Part shown: positions 1 through 11,500 of the stretch, piece by piece
Position numbering within the stretch: position 1 is the stretch's first letter
Layout of the letters: every line of letters begins with the position of its first letter
Source: Adiantum capillus-veneris
Taxonomy: Eukaryota > Streptophyta > Polypodiopsida > Polypodiales > Pteridaceae
Direction: 5' to 3'
DNA length: 64,000 bases
NCBI GenBank assembly: GCA_014529385.2
Contig: CM043945.1
Coordinates: 293,112 to 357,111 of the forward strand
Translations under genes and position numbers: made by a program
Notes under the pieces: model-generated
Seen by the model: the letters and a program-made list of their open reading frames with translations, nothing else
Databases searched by the model: none
Told to the model about the DNA's origin: nothing

Positions 1-544
1 ACCACTGCTACTGGCTTGCTCTACTGTACTTGAACTCTCAGCTCGAGATGAGTCCATGTCGCCTTGTTCTGTAAAAACTGTCTCCTAGCAAATTTTGGTA
101 TTGATTAGCAAAAACTTCTCTGCTCTGGTTTTATAAGACTGCTTTTGCCAAAGTACTTCTAGTAGTTTATTTCTCTTAGACTCACAAGAGTTGATTAGCT
201 CTAGCTCGAAAGTGTCAGAATTGATTGCAACCTTTGAAATGATGAAAATCTAGGCCTTGAATAACTTAACCTGCAGATTAAACTGTTATCCGTTTTTTTC
301 ACTCGACTTGAATTCAGCTCTTGTGAAGCTCCCAATTCTTTGCCTGCAACCCGGTTCTTCAATTTGAGCTAAGTGAGTCAGCAAATGAGATTTCCAAATT
401 CTATCCTTGCAAGGAGCTAAAGGACTAATTTGCAACTTGAAACAGAGTCAACAAGGACCAATTTGGATCCAATGGAACCCAAAATTGACCAGTGGCCTTG
501 TATTATGTTTGTTTAACACTAAACAAGCTCGAAAGTCCAAAATC

Positions 545-2500
545 TTGTTTCTGGGGCTCAAAAGTAAATAATTCCGATTATTTACTTTTCTCAATTTCTA
601 CACTTTTTAGGCTTGTTTTGCCAAGTAATTACCTTGTTCTGGTCTCTCGATAATTTTGGTTGATTGTGATCAAGATTTGTCCAAGTTATCAACTCTTTAG
701 TATTCGTAAACTCTGATTCCAAGAATCTAGCGTAAGTCTCAATTTTGTGATCCAAATTTCACCAAATTTGATTTGTGGAGTCTATTTGATGTGCTTGACC
801 TTGTGGTATACTCAGTTGTGACAACTTTTTCAATTTTGGAGAAAATGTAAATAATCACGATTATATTTTACTCTAGTTTTTTTTTTGGAAAACTTTTTTT
901 TTCAAAAGTAAATAATCGTGATTATTTACTTTTGGCAATTTTTGGTCAACTAAACATGTACACTTGTTTAACACATCAATATAAGCCTATGAATGAAGTT
1001 TCGTTGAATTTGAACAAGATTTACCAAGTCACACTCAAGTTTTCGACATTCAGTGCAGATTTCAGTTTTTATCAAGGTTTTGGTCTGTTTTGTGATCCAA
1101 ACTTCATGAGCCTTCACAAAAGATGTTTGCAATCATGCTTAGAGTCTACGATATCAACCTTGACCAGTTTTGAGCCAAAAGTTAATAATCACGATTATTA
1201 ACTTTTGACCTAAAATAAACAATTTTTTCAACTTTTTTCCTAGATAGTCTTTTTATGATCTATTTTGAGCCTATGAATCAAGTTAAAACTTAATTTGAAC
1301 AAGATTCATCAAGTCAGACTCAAATTCTCGACAATCAGTGTAGATTTCAGTTTTCACCAAGTTTTTAGCCTGTTTTGTGATTCAAACTCTATGAGCCTTC
1401 ACAGAAGATGTTTGCAATCATGCATAGAGTCTCTGGTATCAACCTTGATCAGTTTTGAGGCAAAAGTTAATTATCACGATTATTAACTTTTGACCTAAAA
1501 TGAACAATTTTTTTAAATTTTTCCCTGAACAATCTTTTTATGATCTATTTTGCGTCTCTGAGTCAAATTAAAACTTAATTTGGACAAGATTCATCAAGTT
1601 TATCAATTGTTTTGTGTCCGCGCAGACTCTGATTTCAAGAATCTGGCTTAAGTCTCACTTTTGTGATCCAAAGTTCACCAAAATGGATTTGTGAGGTCTA
1701 CTTGATGTGCTTGACCTAGTGGTATGCCCAAATATGCAAGACTGCCAATTTTTGGAGCAGATGTAAATAATCGCGATTGTTAACTTCTGCTAAATTTTTA
1801 CAAGTTTTTGTTCCAATCTTGACATATGTTTGTTAAGCATCTCAAGTTAAGGTCTCTAGCCAAGTTTCATAAAGTTTGGACAAGTTTTGGTCAAATGGTC
1901 ATCAATTGTTTGTCCGCAGACTGACTTTGCAAATTTAGTCACAATCTTCAATCCAATGATTCAAATCTTACCAAATTTGGTCTGTGGGCTCATTACACCA
2001 TGGTAAAACTAGTGGTATGCTGACTTGGTCAAAAAAGTTGAAAAATGGGGCAGATATAAAATGATCGTGATTATTTACAATTAGCAACTTTTTGCATCTT
2101 TTTGGTCAAGTGATCATGTACACATGTTTATCACATCAATATAAGCCTCTGAATCAAATTTCATCAAGTTTGGACAATTTTTGGTCCAATTTAGACTCAA
2201 GTTTCAAAAAGTCAGTACAAACTTTAGATTTTACCCAGTTTTTTGTCAGTTTGGTGATTTAAATCTTTTGTGCCTTTACAAAAGTTGTTTACACATGCAA
2301 TGAGTCAATGATATGAACCTTGGTCAAATCTGAGCTGAAAGTTAATAATCGCGATTATTAACGTTAGGCCCAAAACTGACACTTTTTTGAACTTTTTCAC
2401 TGGATAGTCTTTTCATGAACTATTTTGAGCCTATGAATCAAGTCAAAACTTAATTTGACCTAAAATGTCAAGAAAAAGTAAATAATCAGAGTTTTGGCCA
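545..2500. repeat. Tandem array of ~290-bp units, each with a ~30-bp palindrome
   Basis: Near-palindromic motifs of the form AAAAGTAAATAATC-GT-GATTATTTACTTTT recur at about 561, 904, 1178, 1460, 1758, 2048 and 2336, with partial copies near 844 and 2468. From 1178 onward the spacing is 282-298 bp. The DNA between motifs also repeats: cores such as TTTGGACAAGTTTTGGTC and CAATCATGCTTAGAGTC-like strings recur. The 904 copy has perfect 14-bp arms around a 2-bp centre; later copies carry compensating changes (GTTAATAATC with GATTATTAAC). The array sits in the leader of the minus-strand retroelement. No protein is encoded; short open frames at 932-1201 and 1295-1486 are products of the repeat. Confidence 0.8.
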
Positions 2501-3035
2501 ACTCTTGAAAATTTTACCTCAAAGTGTCCTTGAGCTTACCCACTGGTTCATACAGCTTTTAGGCTTACTATCAAGTTGGATTGACTGGTTTCGAGTCTTT
2601 TCATGCTATTTCTAGCCATAGACCTGAAACTCTGCAACTTCATATAAACAACTCACAGATGATTCGTTTGGAGTGAGCAATGTTCTGAAATCCTCCTCGA
2701 ATCGTACTTACCCTACTCCTAGATTCTCATGCAATGGAGTTGTGGAAAGTGTCCACAAACACTAGTTTTCTTGTTTTTTATGGTTTCTTGAGCATTGGTC
2801 TTAAGACTTGTCGCGCTTTTCAATCATTCTCCAAATTCTAATATAAATCTACAATCCTACAATCCTAAAGGCACTCAGCAAGTACGATTACTTCCAAGCT
2901 ACCTCTACACAGTAAAAGACGACAATCTTAAGCTATGTGGTTTCTAAAAAGAAAGTTTTACTCTAGGTGAACCTAAAGGAAGTTAACGGACAACTACACA
3001 AGACACTCGTGTTTTTCCTAGTTTATGTCTATTCA

Positions 3036-3053
3036 TCCCCGACAACGGTGCCA
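3036..3053 (-). other. Primer-binding site of copy L
   Basis: On the minus strand the sequence immediately after the LTR end (CCCACA) is TTTGGCACCGTTGTCGGGGA. This matches the TGGCRCCGTTGCCGGGGA-type primer site common in plant Ty3/gypsy elements. The equivalent in the right-hand copy is at 18371-18388. Confidence 0.7.
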
Positions 3054-3055
3054 AA

Positions 3056-3931
3056 TGTGGGACGCATGTCTAACCTCACTATCCTATCTTATTGCAATAT
3101 TAGCGAGAACCACCATTAATTTGTCAAACCATGGGACGAAGCTAACTCGACTAGTGCATAGAGGCTACAAGAGGTTGTCAATCTATTGGAAAACAATTAA
3201 CAACTTGCATCTAACTCAAGCTACACTCAAGTGACTGAAATCACCAAAAGCCAATCGCTCATCGGCAAACAATTCACATTCGTTACAGCATCAAACGACA
3301 TCCAAATGTAACAAAACTTCTAGGACAAGTTTATCAGACCTAAGCACACATGCCTATAGTTCAATACCCACTTTAGGTCAAGTCCAAAATCGTGATTATT
3401 AACAGCAGTGGATTTTTGACTTAGTCGTTTTTGACCCAAAATGCATCTAAATGCTTAGCAATGATGTCCCAATACCCCGTCTATGCTTAGTTTTTGATTT
3501 GAACATGTAAACTACTATTTATGATGAAATTAGGCCGCAGATCAGTGACACAAAAAGCTACGAAATAATGTGAATGGCTTATGTCAATGCGTAGAGCTCT
3601 TACCTGCGGTTGCAATGCAACAAACGCATTCGCAATGTGACAACCAGAGAGGGAGTAGGAAGCATGAGAAGGAGAGAAGTGAGCGCCTTTAGCTCAAGCT
3701 GTGTATTTCTTATCTAAAAAACTTAATAAAATCTTTACAAAGTTGCCTTTTATACGTTAGCCATGGTCTAAAATGTGTAATGTCCGGCGTCCAAGACCTT
3801 TGAGACTCCACACTTATTGTATCTGCAACCTAGGTACACTAAGTGACCTATGCTTTACATCTTGGAACTCTTATTGAGCCCGTAATACATGAGCAATATT
3901 ACAATGGCTTAATATAAATCGGGAATTTACA
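3056..3931 (-). repeat. LTR of copy L with a TATAAAAGG promoter
   Basis: The LTR reads on the minus strand from TGTAAATTCC (3931) to CCCACA (3056), about 876 bp. Its downstream edge is fixed by the adjoining primer site. The upstream edge is inferred from similarity to TGTAACTCC at 17580. A TATA box (TATAAAAGG) lies at 3754-3746 on the minus strand, and a matching TATAAAAG lies in the other copy at 17720. The region downstream of the TATA box is strongly similar to 17730-18368. The LTR also carries a half-copy of the leader palindrome near 3390. Confidence 0.6.
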
Positions 3932-3939
3932 ATACGTGA

Positions 3940-4982
3940 CCATTTTGGAAAAACGTGAAAAATGTGTAACTTCAATCTTTACTGCTTCTTTGCATTCATC
4001 CTTGATGTGCATTCGTACGTCTTCGGTCTTTAGCAGCTTCTATTAACTGACGTTGACTCAATTAACATATGCAGAGTGTTTATCTTGAGAGCTTCCCTCA
4101 CAAGAGATATTCCTCTATGGCCACGCTTATGCCACATCAAATGCTCTATTATTGGTGAAAATTGGTATGCAGAAATCATATTGCAAAGCAAGGCTTGTCA
4201 ATGAAATTTCCATCCATAAGATGGGAGTATGGGAGGCGCTCGACTCCAATATTGTTTTTCAAGAGATTGTGGACCTTTAAATATTCCTGCACATTAACAT
4301 TGTTCCCAATAGTTGTATCAATGATGACTGACACATTAGCAATCTTAGCAAGTACCTCAATCCATGAATAGTATTCTTTTTGTGCGGATAGCAAAGGGTT
4401 TTGGTTGTGGGGACATCTTATTCCCGTGATGCATCATTGTACAAGCTCAAACACAGGGCCTTATCTTAATGAATAACTATTGATTGTAAATTTTAATTTA
4501 AGTTCTTTTAATCTTTCATTCAATTTTATAGGTGCGATTATTTTGGTATTTCATGAATATTTTGAGTGCTGAGTATTTCAACATTAAAAGTAATTAAGTC
4601 TTAAAAAATGGATTCCAAGAGTTGTATTATTTTGCTAGTGCAGGTTTAGTTCTCTATCTATCTTCTCCACAAAAAATAATTTAAAACTCAATTCTTAGTA
4701 ATTAAGTGAATTCTAAGTAGTACTACCTAGACGCACACAAGTGTGAATATGAACTCGTTGGAAAGGGAGAAGGGGGAACAAAACCCAACACACTCCAAAC
4801 TTGCCTCTCTATAGCCCACGGATTCCGCTGCACCCCTACCCACACAGAATCTTACATACAGACACACAGTTTTCTCAAATGAACTTGCAAGTACACCCAA
4901 ATCAATGCGCACACACTCACACGGACCACAATCTACCTCACACCCATAAACACATCAATTTCTTGTTTGCCTTGCACACATT

Positions 4983-4985
<3 letters not shown>
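3940..4985. other. Unassigned stretch; weak open frame on the minus strand
   Basis: No gene is recognised. A minus-strand frame at 4394-4176 stays open for 72 codons and continues weakly to about 4030 with a fragment reading HLMWHKRGHRGISL. That vaguely recalls the WHxRxGH motif of Copia pre-integrase domains, but the rest does not support a family call. The remainder (4400-4985) is AT-rich and featureless. Confidence 0.2.

Positions 4986-5047
<62 letters not shown>
4986..5047. repeat. (CT)n microsatellite, about 31 repeats
   Basis: An uninterrupted CT run. Low-complexity open frames across it in several readings (poly Ser-Leu, poly Arg-Glu) are artefacts. It is one of more than a dozen GA/CT tracts in the window, most of which lie inside mobile elements. 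Confidence 0.95.
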
Positions 5048-5051
<4 letters not shown>

Positions 5052-5269
5052 ACATCACACCCTCGGGGGCGGGGGGCACACCTGCCTACACACACCTGGA
5101 AACACCGTGCAACAGAGCAGAAGAGAAGAGAGGAGAGGGGAAACAACATCAAAAGCAACAAAACCAGAGCTTGCTTCTTCTTCGATTGATGGGTTATGGT
5201 GGAGCATACAACTATCAAAGCTCTCTTCTTCTCTGTTCTGTCTGTTGCCCTCCTTAACACAGTAGAGCA

Positions 5270-6540
5270 CAAAAAGTTAAAAATCTACTAATTGGTGCAG
5301 AATTTGCCTATGTGTGTGAGACGCAAAAATGCTCAAAACGCCCTTTTCCTTCTCCCGCGTGGCCAGTTTTTACAAAAACCAGTTTTGCAAAACATTTACA
5401 GAATGAGACTTTTTGGTCTCCCTCATGCAGAGGTGTGAAGTCTCTCACACACTTTCCTTTCTTCCACTGACCACATGTCTTCCTCTACCCAAGTTGCATT
5501 GCATGTCCTAAGAGCCTTTTCCCATGTCAAAACCTTCTCTTCAAGCATGAAATCTCTATGCTTAGGTCTTCATAACCACATAAAACATACCCTGTCTGGA
5601 TCTCCCTGCTTCTAATGGGCCTTCGTATCTGCTTTATCACCCATGTCTGCACCTGTAAGCATACACACCACTGCCTGTGCCCTTTGCTAGGGTCGACACA
5701 CTTTGGATGCACCATTGTTTTAAACGACTTACACCGTATGATTGTCGATTAATTTTCTAAAGCATGTGTACAAATCTAACAAGAACTTTTGATATTGCCT
5801 ATTGAAATTTCCTAAAGGGCTTGCTAAGAGGGATTACAAGGTAGATGATCACAGTGGCCTCATCAACTTGGGCATGGGATGTATATGTATATATCCAATT
5901 TTTTAATTGGGACATGGGCCTAGCTTTTCTAGTGCTTAAGGAAACAGAGAGGGATGAGAACAAGGAAAAAGCACGAGGAGAGATAGGGAGGTTAAATATA
6001 AGTGAGCATGAAGAGGCCTCAATGAAGCTTGTGCTTCTACATGACTCTAGTCTGATGGACAACATAAATTAAAATCTAGATGGAGATTAGGTGATAGAGG
6101 AGGTTATAGACTTCCGTCTACTCCATTAGCATGCAATGGTGATAAAGGGTCATCAATTTGTTTTTGTCAAATGACATTTTCAAAGACCATTGGACTTTGG
6201 TAGTATAAGCAAAACTCTTAATGATTTCATGCTCTAGCCTTTAGTATGGAGCTTTGATTGATTTATGCCCTTTTTATATTTTTGTATATCATGCAAAGAA
6301 ACTATGATGGCTCTCCATTTCCTATTCTTCTTATTCATTGGTGGTGGGGAAGGAGGTGATTGTTGTTTCCATGCAAGGAAAAAGCTCTTGTACTTTTTTC
6401 TTCACTCTATAGGACTGTTCGTTCCTCTGTGGTTTGAGTTGTATTCTTCTTCCTCTTTTAAAATATCTTTGGCATGGTCGCTAAGGGTCTGGTCTTGCGT
6501 ATCCTCTTTGTAAGAACTCTACTTATCTGAGAAAATGGGT
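5270..6540. other. Intergenic DNA without a recognisable gene
   Basis: Several short open frames exist (for example 5845-6072 plus), but none resembles a known family. There is no repeated structure or sustained coding signal. Confidence 0.4.
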
Positions 6541-6554
6541 CACTTGGAAAAAGA

Positions 6555-6921
6555 TTCAAAAGAATGTGTTGCATTCGGGACTTGTTGGGTCCATCAAAGT
6601 ATGGGGTTTTGTTTGCACCATGATCAAGTTACATACCTCATTTTTGGAGCAAAAAATTGGAGTTTTCCATGCGAGGCCATGTTCTGGGGACAGATTACGG
6701 CCAAATATGGCATCTTTTGCACCAAAGAACTGCGTTGGATGGTGTTTCAAGACCAATCCCCGATCTCGTTCTTTTGTGCAAAAGATGGTTGTTTGGCCAT
6801 AATTTGCAGTTCAAACATGGATTTTGTGCGTCGTGGTGTACGAAGCCTGGTACCAACCCCTCGCATCTCGAAACACCCCCCGACGCGGTTCTTTGGTGCA
6901 AAAGCTGCTATATTTGGCCGG
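6555..6921. repeat. Foldback-type repeat flanking CACTA-1 on the left
   Basis: Two segments here are inverted copies of each other: 6700-6760 (GGCCAAATATGGCATC, TTTTGCACCAAAGAAC) and 6860-6921 (GTTCTTTGGTGCAAAAG, TATATTTGGCC). A third partial unit lies between them. The continuation after CACTA-1 (13110-13240) is a further copy in the same orientation as the second arm, so the CACTA element landed inside this repeat. Confidence 0.6.
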
Positions 6922-6924
6922 TAC

Positions 6925-6990
6925 CACTACAAGAGGCTCTTCATATTAGCGACGCTTATAGCGACGCTCATAGCGACGCCGGCTGGGGTA
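6925..6990 (+). repeat. CACTA-1 left terminal and subterminal repeats
   Basis: Terminal CACTACAAGAGG is followed by three close copies of TAGCGACGC (around 6947, 6959, 6971). In En/Spm elements, subterminal repeats of this kind bind the element's second protein. The right end carries about twelve copies. Confidence 0.85.
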
Positions 6991-7011
6991 AAAAAATAAC
7001 CGAGCGCGCCC

Positions 7012-7041
7012 AAAAACTCAGATCTCAGATCTGAGTTTTTC
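7012..7041. repeat. Palindrome with AGATCTGAG core near the CACTA-1 left end
   Basis: The sequence reads AAAACTCAGATCT then CAGATCTGAGTTTT, a near-perfect inverted repeat. A matching version is present in CACTA-2 near 56655-56683, so it is conserved in the family. Confidence 0.6.
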
Positions 7042-7075
7042 GGTGCCCTCAAGCAAGGAGCAGGTAACGCTCTCC

Positions 7076-7076
7076 C

Positions 7077-7123
<47 letters not shown>

Positions 7124-7540
7124 CTTCTCCACACACACACACACACACACACGAGGAGAGGAAGGAGAGCCAGGTATGCTCCTTCCCTCTCCTCATTCTC
7201 ATGTTCCCTTCCCCTCTTTCTCTCTCCCTCTCTCTCTCTCTCACACACACACATACACACACACACATAGTGTTTTTGAGAGAGAGAGAGAGAGAGAGAG
7301 AGTACAAACAAAAACAAAAATGCACACACACATACATAAACAAAGAATGCACACACACATTGAGAGAGAAAAAGAGAGAGAGAGCATGCATAAACAAAAA
7401 ACGCACGCATTGAGAGAGGAAAAGAGAGAGAGAACATGCATAAACAAAAAACGCACACATTGAGAGAGGAAAAGAGAGAGAAAACATGCATACGATTCAA
7501 AAAAACGCACACACATTGAGAGAGAAAGAGAGAGAAATTA
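7076..7540. repeat. CT, CA and GA microsatellite block in the CACTA-1 5' region
   Basis: CT tract at 7076-7119, CA at 7131-7152, CT and CA at 7218-7267, GA at 7279-7303. This is followed by four ~60-bp units containing GCATAAACAAAAAACGCAC and AGAGAGGAAAAGAGAG. The mirror-image block in CACTA-2 lies at 56170-56645. Open frames across it are low-complexity artefacts. Confidence 0.85.
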
Positions 7541-7584
7541 ATTTAACGTCATAGGAAACTAATTAAAATTAAAAGACCTAAAGA

Positions 7585-7690
7585 TCTAGCCGACGAGGAG
7601 TTGAACTCAAGACCTATTATTCAAGAGGGAAATGGCATAATCAATCTATCATACTTGGCATGGGTGATAGAAAGGTTATACCATTTATCT
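7585..7690 (-). repeat. tRNA-like (SINE-head-like) segment in CACTA-1
   Basis: On the minus strand a block reads GATAGATTGATTATGCC (A-box-like), then about 30 bp later GGTCTTGAGTTCAACTCC (B-box-like). An arm with CTCTTGAATA in anticodon position lies between them. It recurs twice in CACTA-2 (55850-55930 and 56050-56140). It is too imperfect for a functional tRNA call; a tRNA-derived SINE fragment is the simplest reading. Confidence 0.35.
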
Positions 7691-7774
7691 CTTTTTATTG
7701 GCACACACATCCACACACGCGCACACACACAAGAAGAAGAGAGTTATAACGTCGTAGGAAACTATCTTAAAAGA

Positions 7775-8190
7775 CGTTAAAGATTAGGTTATATGTAGAC
7801 TTACATTAAATTAGATTTAGGTTTATTTTTAACTAGATTTACGTTTATTTAAGCTAGATTTAGATTTACGTTATATTAGATTAGATTTAGGTCTCCATAG
7901 ACTGCGATGCCTGCATGAAGCGGGTGAAGAAAGCCCTCAATGGAATATAGGGTATTGCTGCCTTCACTCATGGTGGGCTCCGTCGATCCAAAAGTACTGG
8001 TGAAATGTCTTTAGAAGATACGGAAGAAGGTGGATCTTCAAGGCGGCAAGAGTCACTACATCCCCGACACAATGACCATCTAGACAACCTCTAGTCATTA
8101 GACTTACGTTAAATTAGATTTAGCTTTATTTTTAGTTAGATTTACATTTATTTAGATTTACGCTTATTTACGTTAGATCGAGTCCACGCA
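7775..8190. repeat. TTAGATTTAGGTTTATTT-type short repeats
   Basis: Degenerate copies of TTAGATTTA(G/C)GTTTATTT cluster at 7795-7890 and 8095-8180, on both sides of the HMA remnant. Related AACCTAAATCTAATCTAA strings occur in CACTA-2 at 55748-55815. The repeats may mark the borders of the captured segment. Confidence 0.5.
7888..8070 (+). pseudogene. HMA (heavy-metal-associated) domain remnant captured in CACTA-1
   Basis: Plus-strand translation gives DCDACMKRVKKALNGI, the CxxC loop and first helix of a plant HMA domain. After one stop and a frameshift it continues GSVDPKVLVKCL, stop, KIRKKVDLQGGKSH, the typical C-terminal half of the domain. HMA domains bind metal ions through the two Cys and form the core of HPP/HIPP proteins. 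The fragment is broken and lies upstream of the transposase gene, in the same orientation. It is a captured host-gene piece, unrelated in position and orientation to the HMA exons in CACTA-2. Confidence 0.7.
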
Positions 8191-8467
8191 AGAATTACTT
8201 ACGGTTTAGGGTTTAGAGTTAGACGAACAGTGAAAAGATCTACTGTGAAAAGATGTTAAGATGAAGTGAAGTGCTACAGCTAGAGAAGAGGCAAAGGGGT
8301 TTTGTCCACTACATGCAGTATCATGTAGACGTGGGTGTGTAGATTTCTTGTACCCACAAATATAGGTATTGACCAATAAAGACGAGATTATAACCCGGTG
8401 GTTCTGATCTCCGTGCACCTCTAGACCGAGGTGTGCGGGGATTGGACATGACTAGAGAATGTGAGGT

Positions 8468-8470
<3 letters not shown>

Positions 8471-8544
<74 letters not shown>
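8471..8544. repeat. (GA)37 tract upstream of the CACTA-1 transposase
   Basis: An uninterrupted run of 37 GA repeats ending 54 bp before the presumed start codon at 8599. GA tracts can bind plant BBR/BPC GAGA factors, so it could act in transcription; that is inference. Confidence 0.9.
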
Positions 8545-8547
<3 letters not shown>

Positions 8548-8598
8548 CCAATAGAATATTAAATTTGTTGTCCAGGTTATAAGTTTTTTATCCTCATT

Positions 8599-11500
8599 AT
8601 GAGTAGCGACGAGGATGTGGGACCGTCCAACCGAAACACCTATCTCTCAACGAGGGTCTTATGTCCTTGTAATCAATGCAAGCATGCTGTGCGACGGACA
8701 AGACGTGTTTCTTTGCAGCACGTTCACGAATTTGGCGAGTTCGATCCATCTATTATAGATCGAGTTGTTGCCAATTATAACTCGTCGGACTCTGACGCTG
8801 GCCAACAAGCAGCAATCTTGCAACCCAATAGACGTGTTCGCAGGCGCTTTGGTCAAGCAGCATATGTGAGGCCACAAGATGTAGCCTCTGACAGCTTGGG
8901 GGATGATCATGCAGAGAACATTCCCAACGAGGCAATGTTTGAGCCCGAGATTGATGAAATGATCGAGACAATCATGGATTCAGAAAGGCTTATCTATGAT
9001 GATATGAAAAGTGAAGCCGATACGCCATTGTATAATGGAGCACGTATGTCTAGATTGAAAGCACTCCTGGTTCTTCTCAACATGCAGGCAAAGTTTGGAT
9101 GGAGTGACACTAGCGTCACAGCGCTTTTCAGGTGATCTATTACAATTAGTTTACTTTAATAGAACTCTAAATGTACAATGATCTGATAGATTTTTACACG
9201 ACTGTATCATATTTTTATGTTGTGTAGATTGCTGAAAGAGCACATACTACCAGCTGACAATGTGATGCCAGATTCCCGAGATGAAGCAAGAAAGATTTTG
9301 CGAAACTTGGGGATGGATTACAATTCTATCCACGCTTGTCCTAATGACTGCATTCTTTTCAGAGGGGAATACACAGACATGGAGAAGTGTCCGAAATGTG
9401 ATTCCGAAAGATATCGAGTAGATCTCCACGGGACAAAAATTCCACAAAAGCTTTTGCGACATTTTCCTTTGCTTCCTCGCATCAAGCATTTCTTTGAATG
9501 TAAGTCCATGGCCGCCCTAGCATCATGGCATGAGGAGAATAAATCTTCGGATGGTGTGCTACGAATTCTTGCAGATTGCGCAGCCTGGAAACATATAGAT
9601 GGAACATGGTCGGATTTTGCCAGGGAAGCTCGAAATTTGCGCTTAGGCCTGGCTATGGATGGCGTAAATCCATTTGGTCAAAGATCAACATCTTACAGTG
9701 TATGGCCCGTTGTCATCGTCAACTACAACATTCCCCCGTGGTTGACTACGAAGAAGGGGCACCTATGGCTAAGCTTGATTGTGCCAGGGCGATATAAAGT
9801 GGGGAATATGGATGTGTATCTTCGTCCACTATTGGAAGAGCTACAACAATTGTGGATTGGCATAGAGGTGGTGGATATGAGCCGACACACAGGACGACGG
9901 AATGCTTTGATCAGAGGAATTCTAATGTGGACCATGCATGACTATCCCGGGCTAACAGAATGCTCAGGTGATCTATTGACACTCCTCACTCAGACACTGT
10001 AAATATTGTTTTTTCCCATAGTTGATCTATTATCATGTGGATACATGCAGGGCTTCAAACAAGCGGATATAGAGCATGTGTCACATGTGGACCTAGACTG
10101 AATGCACGTAGGGCACCCTCACTGAAGAAGAAAATCTACGAAGGTCATCAAGCGTATCTTCCAGAGAATCATGTGTTACACGACGGCTTTTTGGGAAGAG
10201 AGCCACCAAGGATGTCTGCACAAGCATGGTTAGAGCAGAAGGAGATGTGCGATGACGGATTGCCTCCAGGGATGAAGAGACTATCTCTATGGTACGAGTT
10301 ACCATACTGGCCCCGACTCATGATCAATCACTTGCTCGATCCAATGCACATATTCAAGAATGTGGGTAATCTACTATTGGACCATTTGACCGGCAAGAAA
10401 GATACTTTGGGAGCCAGAGTTGACCTTAGAAATGTGGATCGTATGGAGCAATATTGGCCGAAAACAGCGTCTGATGGATCGATAAAACTCCCTAAAGCAC
10501 CATGGATTTTCACAGGAGCCCAAGAACGCAAAGTAAAAGAGGCCATTCGATCTTTGCGGACCCCCACTGGCGTAATGCACTCGCTCCGAACGTGTTTTAC
10601 TAAAGAAGGAAAGCTTACCGGTTTGAAGTCACACGATTGGCATAAAATGTGTCAGGTACGTTCATAGTGGTCTTTAATATCATTGCATAAAATGTGGACT
10701 TTAATATCATTGCTGCACATACTTTACAGTTTATTTTACCGGTTGCCATTGAGGGATGTTTGTCTCTCGACATCCGTAACACAATCTACAAACTTGCAAA
10801 GCTGGTGCAATGGATCTCACAAAAGGAGATCAACGTAGACTCCATACCATTCGCCAAACTAAATGTTGCGGAGCTTGTGTGCATGTTTGAGAAACATTTT
10901 CCTACTACAATGCTAACCATTCAGGTGCATCTTCTTGTTCACATAGTTGATGAGGTGGAAATAGCTGGCACAGTTCATTCCAGATGGATGTTCTTCTTAG
11001 AGCGTTTCATGAAAACGCTTAAGGGATATGTGTGTCAAAAGGCACGTCCGGAGGGTAGCATGGCAGAAGGTTGGTTGGTATCAGAGTCCCTAGTGTACAT
11101 TGGAGAGTGGCTAGACGGATTTGATAAATCCCGGGACACGCTATGGCGAACCATAGATGATGAGCGCATATTTGGGATTGTCATGTGCAATCTCGGTGTT
11201 GAGAAGAAGATGACGGAAGATCTAGATGACGGAATGTCATGTGCATCGCGCGTTCCTACACCATCCGCATCTCCCTCTCTTTCGGAGCATTCGGCGCGCT
11301 CCGAAGCTTCGGCGTCGACGAGACGAGCTTCACACTCGTCTAGACACCGGCGCTCTAGTGGTGGCGGTGGCGGTTGTTGTGGGGATTCCGCCACCGATGC
11401 CTCCACACCGCCTCGTGTTCGACGAGGCTCTTTACCCTCCCCTTCTTTGCCCGCCCCCACACCAGCCACATCATCGCCATCTACGCCAGGTTTTTCACGG

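Larger units (their letters stand above)
1..3931 (-). mobile_element. LTR-retrotransposon fragment (TGGCACC-primer family), copy L
   Basis: Reading on the minus strand, a putative LTR (3931 to 3056) is followed by a primer-binding site and then about 3 kb of internal leader DNA running off the left edge of the window. No gag or pol reading frame is recognisable in 1-3035, so what remains is the 5' LTR and untranslated leader. Positions 1-540 show no gene. The LTR and first ~450 bp of the leader match 17580-18826, which lies in the opposite orientation. The family is named here only from its primer site. The left boundary is outside the window. Confidence 0.6.

Noticed and set aside
4176-4394. 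Copia-like polyprotein on the minus strand
   Set aside because: Only a short WHKRGH-like string supports it; the rest of the frame does not resemble Copia domains.
4801-5272. Open frames of 96-154 codons on both strands across a CT tract
   Set aside because: They are driven by poly Ser-Leu or Arg-Glu translation of a microsatellite, with no similarity beyond it.
7018-7516. Open frames of 70-164 codons in four readings
   Set aside because: They are translation of CT, CA and GA repeats and short minisatellite units in the CACTA-1 5' region.
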